5,519 bases of DNA, taken from Gammaproteobacteria bacterium. GTDB taxonomy: Bacteria; Pseudomonadota; Gammaproteobacteria; Steroidobacterales; Steroidobacteraceae. Each line of letters starts with the position of its first letter. Position 1 is the stretch's first letter. A program made the translations under genes and the position numbers. The notes beneath the pieces were generated by a model. That model saw only the letters and a list, made by a program, of their open reading frames with translations, did not search any database and was not told the DNA's origin. Below are positions 1-4,636 of this stretch, piece by piece. The stretch lies in the NCBI GenBank assembly GCA_010031985.1, contig RGYP01000143.1:1-5519 (forward strand), in the 5' to 3' direction.

Positions 1-918
1 GCGGTCGATGAGAGATTGCGGATGCTCGATCCGAAAGCCGATCGCGAAGGGCTTCGGCTCCATGAAAACCTTTCTTTGATCGAGCATCCGGAAGGTATCG
101 CGCGAACTGTGTCCGAGCGCGAGAACGACATGCCGGGAGGCGATGAATTCGCCACTGGCGAGCACGACGCCGCGTAGTTCTCCCTGTTCGATGACGAGAT
201 CAACCACCTTGCTCTCGAAGTGGATCTCTCCGCCAAGATCGATGATTTCTTTTCGCAGCTTCGCGACGACTCCGGTCAGGCGAAAAGTACCGATGTGCGG
301 CTTGCTGACATACATGATCTCGGGCGGTGCGCCGGCCCGCACGAATTCGCGCATGACCTGGCGACCGAGATGACGCGGATCTTTGATCTGACTGTAGAGC
401 TTGCCGTCTGAAAAAAGACCGGCGCCCCCCTCGCCGAATTGAACGTTCGACTCGGTGATCAACGTGCGCTTGCGCCACAAGCCCCAAGTGTCTTGGGTAC
501 GCTGTCGAACGTCACGACCGCGCTCGAGCACGATGGGGCGATATCCCTGCTGCGCCAGCACCAGTGCCGCGAACACACCGCAGGGACCGAAGCCGACCAC
601 GATGGGTCGATCCTCGCCAGGGTTCGCTGCGCGTGGCGGGGGTCGAAAGCTCGTATCCGGTGCGACGGCGACATGCCGATCGTCGCGATGCTTCGCGAGA
701 ACATGGTCTTCGTCCTGCACTTCCACATCCAGGATGTACACGAAGGCGATCTCGCGATCCTTGCGTCGTGCATCATGACTGCGCTTGAAAACCGTGAAAC
801 CGAGGAGGTCGCTCGCCTCGATTTTCAGACGCTGCAAAATCGCCCGCCGCAGTGCGTCCTGCGTACGGGGGTCTGCGGGATCACCCCAAGGGAGCGAGAG
901 TTCGGTGATGCGGATCAT
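1..918 (-). CDS. FAD-dependent dehydrogenase, COG2509 type (partial, C-terminus off window)
   Basis: Reading the minus strand from ATG at 918 gives 306 codons with no stop up to the window edge, so the C-terminal part is missing; family members are usually over 500 residues. After an N-terminal region of about 100 residues comes a Rossmann dinucleotide-binding motif, VGFGPCGVFAALVLAQQG (about 108-125), followed by the acidic end of strand 2 (LERG, 131-134). The COG2509 signature NVQFGEGGAGLFSDGKLY lies at 158-175, and VLALGHSSRDTF (265-276) and KPFAIGFRIEHP (289-300) are also typical. By family it is a flavoprotein oxidoreductase, probably cytosolic, whose substrate is not established. The start is supported by AGGA 7 nt upstream and by the typical N-terminus MIRITELSLPWG. 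The gene diverges from rlmE across 60 bp. Family assignment is firm; the reaction is unknown. Confidence 0.9.
   Translation of the reverse strand, partial: MIRITELSLPWGDPADPRTQDALRRAILQRLKIEASDLLGFTVFKRSHDARRKDREIAFVYILDVEVQDEDHVLAKHRDDRHVAVAPDTSFRPPPRAANPGEDRPIVVGFGPCGVFAALVLAQQGYRPIVLERGRDVRQRTQDTWGLWRKRTLITESNVQFGEGGAGLFSDGKLYSQIKDPRHLGRQVMREFVRAGAPPEIMYVSKPHIGTFRLTGVVAKLRKEIIDLGGEIHFESKVVDLVIEQGELRGVVLASGEFIASRHVVLALGHSSRDTFRMLDQRKVFMEPKPFAIGFRIEHPQSLIDR
19..90. repeat. 13-bp perfect inverted repeat inside the flavoprotein gene
   Basis: CGGATGCTCGATC at 19-31 is the exact reverse complement of GATCGAGCATCCG at 78-90, with a 46-nt loop. The loop holds a smaller inverted repeat, AGCCGA (36-41) with TCGGCT (54-59). 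The arms lie in codons for two unrelated peptides of the flavoprotein (RMLD and RIEHP). No function is known, and this may be a coincidence of codon choice. Confidence 0.5.
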
Positions 919-978
919 GGTCCGGTCCTGGTCGGTATACCCGACAAAGGTTTCGAATCGCGCTAGTCTATCGCCATC

Positions 979-1599
979 ATGGCCCGATCCAAGAGCAGCG
1001 GTAGTTGGCTGCGCCGTCACGTCACCGACCCCTACGTCAAACTCGCCCAAAAAGAGGGCTACCGGTCGCGGTCGGCCTACAAGCTGATCGAATTGAACGA
1101 GAAAGATCACCTGCTGCGCCCGGGCCAGTGGGTGATGGATCTCGGTTCGGCACCCGGCGGATGGTCGCAGGTCGCGGCAAAGGCCGTCGGCGCCAAGGGC
1201 CGGGTATTGGCGACAGACATCCTGCCCATGGACCCGATCAACAACGTCGATTTCATTCAGGGCGATTTCACGACCGACGCCGTAGTCGAGCAAATTCGTA
1301 TGTGGCTTCGAGACGAAAAATTCGATCTGATCGTCTCCGACATCGCTCCCAACCTCAGCGGGATCGACTCCGCAGACCAGGCGCGATCGATTTATTTTCT
1401 CGAGCTCGCCCTGGACACCGTGCGCCTGGCACTCAAGCCGGGGGCCGCTTTCGTTGCCAAGATGTTTCAGGGGCAAGGGTCGGACGAATACGTGAAGGAG
1501 CTGCGCAAAAGCTTCAAGAAGGTGTCGATCCGCAAGCCCAAAGCTTCGCGTCCGGAGTCGCGCGAGGTTTATATCGTCGCCAAAGATTTTCGCGGCTGA
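979..1599 (+). CDS. rlmE: 23S rRNA (uridine-2'-O-)-methyltransferase RlmE (FtsJ/RrmJ)
   Basis: This encodes 206 residues, against 209 in E. coli RlmE. The enzyme uses S-adenosylmethionine to methylate the 2'-OH of U2552 in the A-loop of 23S rRNA during late assembly of the 50S subunit. The Rossmann-fold SAM motif DLGSAPGGWSQ is at 54-64. The K-D-K-E catalytic tetrad can be placed at K35 (RSAYKL), D121 (VSDIAPN), K161 (AKMFQG) and E196 (SREVYIV), each three residues before its E. coli counterpart. D80 (ATDILPMDP) is the usual SAM-contacting aspartate. The ATG at 979 gives the standard basic N-terminus, but no Shine-Dalgarno sequence is visible in the preceding CTATCGCCATC. The gene converges on an acetyltransferase gene 12 bp away, so ftsH, its frequent downstream partner in gammaproteobacteria, is not next to it here. 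Confidence 0.97.
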   Translation: MARSKSSGSWLRRHVTDPYVKLAQKEGYRSRSAYKLIELNEKDHLLRPGQWVMDLGSAPGGWSQVAAKAVGAKGRVLATDILPMDPINNVDFIQGDFTTDAVVEQIRMWLRDEKFDLIVSDIAPNLSGIDSADQARSIYFLELALDTVRLALKPGAAFVAKMFQGQGSDEYVKELRKSFKKVSIRKPKASRPESREVYIVAKDFRG

Positions 1600-1606
1600 G
1601 TCATTG

Positions 1607-1640
1607 ATCTGTCAGCGATCGTCATCTGTCAGCGATCGTG
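1607..1640. repeat. Two-copy 17-bp tandem duplication at a convergent gene junction
   Basis: ATCTGTCAGCGATCGT occurs identically at 1607-1622 and 1624-1639, giving a 17-bp period in which only the last base differs (C at 1623, G at 1640). It spans the stop codon of the minus-strand acetyltransferase and starts 8 nt after the rlmE stop. Because 17 is not a multiple of 3, the duplication changes that protein's last residues. It looks like replication slippage; no regulatory role is evident. Confidence 0.8.
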
Positions 1641-2145
1641 TCAGTACGAAGTCGCGCTGGTGGTCGTTGCCCAGCACGAAAATTTGCTCACCCACTACGT
1701 GAAAGCCGTGCTTCCGATAAAACGCGATGGCTCGCGGATTTTCTTGCCAGACGCCGAGCCAAGCCGTTTTGCAATCATGGCTCTGCAGAGTCTCGAGAGA
1801 GACCCGCATGAGCTCTGATGCAACGCCTTTGCCGTGGAACTCGCTTAGCAGATAAAAACGGGCAATTTCGCCGGGCGAGGGACCTGCGACACAATCGGGT
1901 GCCGCGCTCCAACGCAGCTGAGAAAACCCTACCAATTCGCCTTGGCACTCGACGAGCAGCGAAGCACCATCGGCTGCGGCGATTTCCGCCCCTTGCCTGG
2001 CCGTGCCGAAATGGCTGCGGCAATACAGTTCCATATCCGCTGCCGCATTGAGCTCGCCGAAGGCCTGTCGAAAGGTTTCTTCGGCGATCTGCGCCAGCGC
2101 TGCAGCGTCTGCTGGCGAAGCAACACGTATTTTCATGTGGGCCAT
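1612..2145 (-). CDS. GNAT family N-acetyltransferase, PaiA-like
   Basis: From ATG at 2145 this is 177 residues. GNAT motif A appears as EIARFYLLSEFHGKGVASEL (93-112), where HGKGVA forms the acetyl-CoA pyrophosphate loop. Motif B follows as WLGVWQENPRAIAFYRKHGF (129-148), with Y143 in the position of the usual general acid. The WLGVW...AIAFY..GF block and the later GEQIFVLGNDHQRDF resemble Bacillus PaiA, a spermidine/spermine acetyltransferase, so a polyamine or other small amine is a reasonable but unproven substrate. The protein should be a soluble cytosolic enzyme. Starts at 2136 (ATG, giving MKIRVASPADA) or 2181 (TTG) are also open; none has a good Shine-Dalgarno sequence, and 2136 or 2145 fits the family N-terminus best. 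The last residues, TDDDR, appear to result from a 17-bp tandem duplication. It converges on rlmE and diverges from the pilus operon. Confidence 0.88.
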   Translation of the reverse strand: MAHMKIRVASPADAAALAQIAEETFRQAFGELNAAADMELYCRSHFGTARQGAEIAAADGASLLVECQGELVGFSQLRWSAAPDCVAGPSPGEIARFYLLSEFHGKGVASELMRVSLETLQSHDCKTAWLGVWQENPRAIAFYRKHGFHVVGEQIFVLGNDHQRDFVLTRSLTDDDR

Positions 2146-2237
2146 GGTCTGATCATAGGGATGCCGTGACGAGCGCGGCAACCTCGATTTTCGTGCGCTA
2201 TCCGACGAAGCCCTCTCGAACCGATCGATAAATTATT

Positions 2238-2254
2238 GACCGTTCCCAGCGGTC
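2238..2254 (+). promoter_or_regulatory. Stem-loop followed by T-rich stretch in the operon leader
   Basis: GACCG (2238-2242) pairs with CGGTC (2250-2254). A T-G wobble and a T-A pair extend the stem to 7 bp around a CCC loop. TTTAAGTTT follows directly at 2255-2263, so on the plus strand it resembles a short intrinsic terminator or attenuator. No plus-strand gene ends nearby, so it would act in the leader of the pilus operon. It could equally be a protein-binding palindrome overlapping the promoter. Confidence 0.35.
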
Positions 2255-2292
2255 TTTAAGTTTCGCCGTTGGGTATTCAGCAAAACATCAAC

Positions 2293-2297
2293 GGAGA
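2293..2297 (+). promoter_or_regulatory. Ribosome binding site of the first pilin gene
   Basis: GGAGA lies 6 nt before ATG 2304. It is the only clear Shine-Dalgarno sequence among the five pilus genes, which fits the first subunit being the most highly made. Confidence 0.75.
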
Positions 2298-2303
2298 GTT
2301 CAC

Positions 2304-2816
2304 ATGCTCGTCAATTCCAAATCGGTTCTCGTGTTTGGCGCCGCTGCGGCGTTGCTGGTCATCGCCGGACCGCAGTCGTTCGCAGCTTCGCAAACGACCA
2401 CCTTCACCCCGACTGCCAATGTCATCCACCAGTGCAATGCCGTGACGGCGACCGCGATGGCGTTCGGTACGTACACGCCCGATGCCGTGAGTCCGAAGAC
2501 TGCAAACTCGACCATCAAGGTCAAGTGCACCAAGGGCAGCCCGGTGACCATCGCGCTCGACAAGGGAGCGACTCCCGGTGGGACGACCACCACCCGAATG
2601 ATGCAAGCCGGGGCTGGCAAGACGATCGAATACAAGCTGTTTTCCGACGCGGGCTACACCAAAAATTGGGACGACGGTACGTCCAAGGTTTCGGCTACTG
2701 GCATCGGACTCGGTACCGATCTCGAGTTCACGGTGTACGGACAGATTCCTGACCGCCAACTCAATAGCGAAGAGGGTAGTTACAGCGATACCGTGACGGT
2801 CACCGTCGGTTACTGA
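2304..2816 (+). CDS. Spore coat U (SCPU) domain pilin, probable major subunit
   Basis: This 170-residue secreted protein has a Sec signal peptide (hydrophobic core about 8-22, likely cleavage after SFA at 27). The mature part is a single SCPU domain: cysteines C44 and C75, placed to form the intradomain disulfide; the family motif MAFGTYTPD (52-60); a WDDGT turn (122-126); and a final beta strand, SYSDTVTVTVGY. The alternating hydrophobic N-terminus TTTFTPTANV (31-40) is the expected donor strand, which completes the fold of the neighbouring subunit in the fibre. Being first in the operon, having the best ribosome binding site and being followed by stem-loops all suggest the main shaft subunit, the counterpart of CsuA/B. 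The mature chain has nine lysines, far more than its two paralogues. Family is clear from motifs; the major-subunit role is inferred. Confidence 0.9.
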   Translation: MLVNSKSVLVFGAAAALLVIAGPQSFAASQTTTFTPTANVIHQCNAVTATAMAFGTYTPDAVSPKTANSTIKVKCTKGSPVTIALDKGATPGGTTTTRMMQAGAGKTIEYKLFSDAGYTKNWDDGTSKVSATGIGLGTDLEFTVYGQIPDRQLNSEEGSYSDTVTVTVGY

Positions 2817-2836
2817 TCCCCCATCCTTCTCGTGCA

Positions 2837-2862
2837 CCCGGCTCCCCGCAAGGGGTGCCGGG
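2837..2862 (+). promoter_or_regulatory. GC-rich stem-loop between first and second pilin genes
   Basis: CCCGGC (2837-2842) pairs with GCCGGG (2857-2862). Inside, past a T-T mismatch, CCCC (2844-2847) pairs with GGGG (2852-2855) around a GCAA tetraloop of the stable GNRA class. The tail AGTCTTTGG is only weakly T-rich, so it is better read as a partial terminator or an mRNA 3'-end stabiliser than as a full terminator. It begins 20 nt after the first pilin's stop codon, where it could raise that subunit relative to the downstream genes. Confidence 0.65.
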
Positions 2863-2871
2863 AGTCTTTGG

Positions 2872-2889
2872 CGCGTCTGGTCAAACGCG
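2872..2889 (+). promoter_or_regulatory. Small stem-loop abutting the second pilin start codon
   Basis: CGCGT (2872-2876) pairs with ACGCG (2885-2889) around an 8-nt loop, and the stem ends on the base before ATG 2890. If it forms in the mRNA, it covers the place where a Shine-Dalgarno sequence would lie, and none is visible there. This would lower initiation of the second subunit. The stem is short, so the effect is an inference. Confidence 0.4.
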
Positions 2890-3390
2890 ATGCATACCAA
2901 AACCGAGTTAATCTTTGGCGGAATCGTCGCCGTTTATGCCTTTATCTCGATCAGCGAGGCAGCGACGCTCACCGGCACGTTGCCGGTGAGCGCAATCGTC
3001 AAGGCCAGCTGTCAGAACTTCGTCTCCGGTACGCTCAATCACGGAGACTACGATCCGGCGTCGGTAGCGGACAACGATGCCCAGACGACGCTGACTCTGC
3101 AGTGCACGAATACGACGCCGCTGACGCTTTCCGCGAGCAGCGGCAGCGGATCGCTTGCGCAGCGACAACTGTCGAGTGGCGCCAATCGTCTGAACTACAA
3201 CCTGTTCACCAGCAGCGCGCGTCTCGCCATCTGGGGGGACGGCACAGGGGGAACGTCCACGATTGCGGCCACCGGGGTCGGGATGCTGACCAATGTATCG
3301 CTGACCATTTTCTCTCGTATTCCGAAAGGTCAGTCCGCGGCGATTCCGGGGACTTATAGCGACTCGATCACCATCACCGTGACCTACTGA
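2890..3390 (+). CDS. SCPU domain pilin, second (probably minor) subunit
   Basis: This encodes 166 residues. A signal peptide covers about 1-24, with likely cleavage after SEA. The mature protein is one SCPU domain: C41 and C72 for the disulfide, GTLNHGDYDPAS (47-58) matching the family FGxYxP motif, WGDGT (115-119), and a closing strand TYSDSITITVTY. The segment LTGTLPVSAIV (27-37) alternates hydrophobic residues as a donor strand should. It lies 73 nt after the first pilin, with stem-loops between them and no visible Shine-Dalgarno sequence. Its stop overlaps the third pilin's ATG by one base (TGATG at 3388-3392). By position it corresponds to CsuA, a minor or adaptor subunit. It is closer in sequence to the third pilin than to the first, most clearly at the C-terminus. 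Confidence 0.87.
   Translation: MHTKTELIFGGIVAVYAFISISEAATLTGTLPVSAIVKASCQNFVSGTLNHGDYDPASVADNDAQTTLTLQCTNTTPLTLSASSGSGSLAQRQLSSGANRLNYNLFTSSARLAIWGDGTGGTSTIAATGVGMLTNVSLTIFSRIPKGQSAAIPGTYSDSITITVTY
2966..2992. repeat. Perfect 12-bp inverted repeat with 3-nt loop inside the second pilin gene
   Basis: CGCTCACCGGCA (2966-2977) and TGCCGGTGAGCG (2981-2992) are exact reverse complements separated by CGT. The element lies in the codons just after the signal peptide, about 76 nt after the start codon, and encodes roughly TLTGTLPVSA. It would form a very stable mRNA hairpin or a protein-binding palindrome. No T-run follows, so a simple intrinsic terminator is unlikely. Confidence 0.7.
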
Positions 3391-3893
3391 TGCATGTCGG
3401 TCACCTGTATTTCGCGAGCATCATCGCCTGCACTGCGCTTGCCGATGCGCGCGCGGCCACGGCTGGAGGTACGGTGACGTCGACCGCGACCGTGCTACCG
3501 ACATGCCGAGCGCTGACGATCGCGCCGCTCGCATTCGGTGAATACCAACCCGCAGGCAATGACAGCGTAGCCACTGCAAGTATTAGTGTGCAGTGCAGTG
3601 CATCGACACCGGTGTCCGTTTCGCTCGATCGTGGAACGACGGCGGGTTCGAGCATCTCCGCGCGACGACTGGCCGATGGGCGCGGCAATACGCTCGATTA
3701 TCAGCTCTACACGTCGGTCACTCGCAGCACCGTGTGGGGGGACGGTACGGCGGGCAGCGCTACGGTCGTCGCCTCCGGATTAGGTCTCGCCTCGACGATG
3801 CAATTCGTCGTTCATGGTGTGATTCCGGCAGGACAGTCGACCGCTGTGCCGGGGCAGTACACCGATTCCATCACCATCACTTTGACTTACTGA
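3390..3893 (+). CDS. SCPU domain pilin, third subunit
   Basis: This encodes 167 residues. A short signal peptide ends around DARA (residue 22). The mature SCPU domain has C39 and C69, the motif LAFGEYQPAG (47-56), WGDGT (116-120) and the C-terminal strand YTDSITITLTY; VTSTATVLP (29-37) is the likely donor strand. The ATG overlaps the previous stop by one base, so its translation is probably coupled to the second pilin. There is no lysine anywhere in the protein, in sharp contrast to the lysine-rich first pilin. By position it corresponds to CsuB, a probable minor or adaptor subunit. The C14 in the hydrophobic signal core does not sit in a convincing lipobox, so a lipoprotein is not proposed. 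Confidence 0.87.
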   Translation: MHVGHLYFASIIACTALADARAATAGGTVTSTATVLPTCRALTIAPLAFGEYQPAGNDSVATASISVQCSASTPVSVSLDRGTTAGSSISARRLADGRGNTLDYQLYTSVTRSTVWGDGTAGSATVVASGLGLASTMQFVVHGVIPAGQSTAVPGQYTDSITITLTY

Positions 3894-3901
3894 GTCTTCC
3901 A

Positions 3902-4636
3902 ATGAATTTGCAATTCAATCGACGTCGGGCTCTGGCTTCGCTGATCGCAATCGGTACCGTTTTGATTTCACCGAACGTTTCGGCTGGGGGCTTCACCATC
4001 ATGCCCATTCGGCTCGAACTTTCCGAGCAGCGGCGAGTGGGTTCTTTCACCATCCGGAACGACGCGGATTCGCCGGTGACCATAGACGTTCGCTCGGTGC
4101 TGTGGACGCAGGGTGACGCCGGAGACGAGTACACGCCCACCCGAGACATCATTCTCACGCCAATGATTTTTTCCTTGGCGCCCCGTTCATCTCAGGTAGT
4201 GCGTGTCGGTCTGCGACGTGATCCGCATCCGTATCAGGAACAGTCCTACAGGATATTTTTGACAGAAATTCCTGCGGCTACGGAGAAGCCGTTGTCTGGT
4301 GTTGCAATGACATTGCGACTGTCGGTTCCGCTTTTCTTGAAGCCGTCGAACGATGCCAAGCCAGAATTACAGTGGGCCCTACGCAGAGACGACTCGGGCG
4401 ACCTGCGCCTGACGGCTCGAAACATGGGTAACGCTCACGTACAACTTGCGAATCTTCAGCTGAAACAAGGTTCGTCGGTAGTCGCTCGGCAACCGAGCCC
4501 CGCCTATCTGCTTCCCGGCAGGCATCACGACTGGCCTTTGCAGTTGGAGGATGGCGCGATCCTTGACCGGCAGTCGCTGATGCTCGAAGGCTATTCGGAC
4601 GCTGGCGAACTTCGCGCCGAGATTGCTTTGCCGTGA
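3902..4636 (+). CDS. Periplasmic pilus assembly chaperone, PapD/CsuC-like
   Basis: This 244-residue protein begins with a signal peptide cleaved around VSA (28). The mature N-terminus GGFTIMPIRLELS starts the first Ig-like domain; R37 probably matches PapD Arg8, which anchors the subunit C-terminus. Further family features are FTIRNDADSPVTIDV (49-63), FSLAPRSSQVVRVG (90-103) and YRIFLTEIP (116-124). The alternating hydrophobic segment VAMTLRLSVPLFLKP (134-148) is the G1 strand that completes the incomplete fold of each pilin; R139 may stand in for PapD Lys112. A second Ig domain follows, with RNMGNAHVQLANLQL (173-187). The chaperone binds pilins in the periplasm, prevents aggregation and delivers them to the usher. 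Its start is 8 nt after the third pilin's stop with no Shine-Dalgarno sequence, so coupling or reinitiation is likely. The same frame is open back to 3593, but that upstream part overlaps the pilin gene and would remove the signal peptide from the N-terminus. Confidence 0.92.
   Translation: MNLQFNRRRALASLIAIGTVLISPNVSAGGFTIMPIRLELSEQRRVGSFTIRNDADSPVTIDVRSVLWTQGDAGDEYTPTRDIILTPMIFSLAPRSSQVVRVGLRRDPHPYQEQSYRIFLTEIPAATEKPLSGVAMTLRLSVPLFLKPSNDAKPELQWALRRDDSGDLRLTARNMGNAHVQLANLQLKQGSSVVARQPSPAYLLPGRHHDWPLQLEDGAILDRQSLMLEGYSDAGELRAEIALP

Larger units (their letters stand above)
2146..2303 (+). promoter_or_regulatory. Divergent intergenic region upstream of the pilus operon
   Basis: These 158 bp separate the minus-strand acetyltransferase from the first pilin and must carry the operon promoter. 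An AT-rich patch, GATAAATTATTG (2227-2238), stands out from the GC-rich surroundings. It contains a possible -10 element, TAAATT (2229-2234, 4 of 6 consensus bases), but nothing close to a -35 consensus at the right distance. TTGACC at 2236-2241 looks like a -35 element, yet the only -10-like hexamer after it (TAAGTT, 2257-2262) is spaced 15 bp away and is weak. The exact promoter is therefore uncertain and may depend on an activator or another sigma factor. Confidence 0.45.

Noticed and set aside
439..966. Plus-strand open frame of 175 codons opposite the flavoprotein gene
   Set aside because: The minus strand here encodes an unmistakable COG2509 flavoprotein; the plus frame shows no family features.
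2277..2900. Open frame of 207 codons on the minus strand across the first pilin gene
   Set aside because: It is a shadow of the pilin gene in GC-rich DNA. It has no recognisable domain or signal, and the opposite strand clearly encodes an SCPU pilin with a good ribosome binding site.
2304..3893. Reading the three tandem SCPU genes as a repeat array or mobile cassette
   Set aside because: They are diverged paralogous coding genes with separate signal peptides. No terminal repeats, integrase or transposase accompany them.
3593..3901. Upstream extension of the chaperone reading frame
   Set aside because: This stretch overlaps the third pilin in another frame and reads as arginine-rich nonsense. 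Starting at 3902 restores a normal signal peptide and the usual chaperone length.
3902..3918. Short TGAATT/AATTCA inverted repeat at the chaperone start
   Set aside because: Only 6 AT-rich base pairs; too weak and too likely by chance to call regulatory.
3902..3985. Possible twin-arginine (Tat) signal in the chaperone (NRRRAL)
   Set aside because: The full Tat consensus is absent, and pilus chaperones of this family are exported unfolded by Sec.
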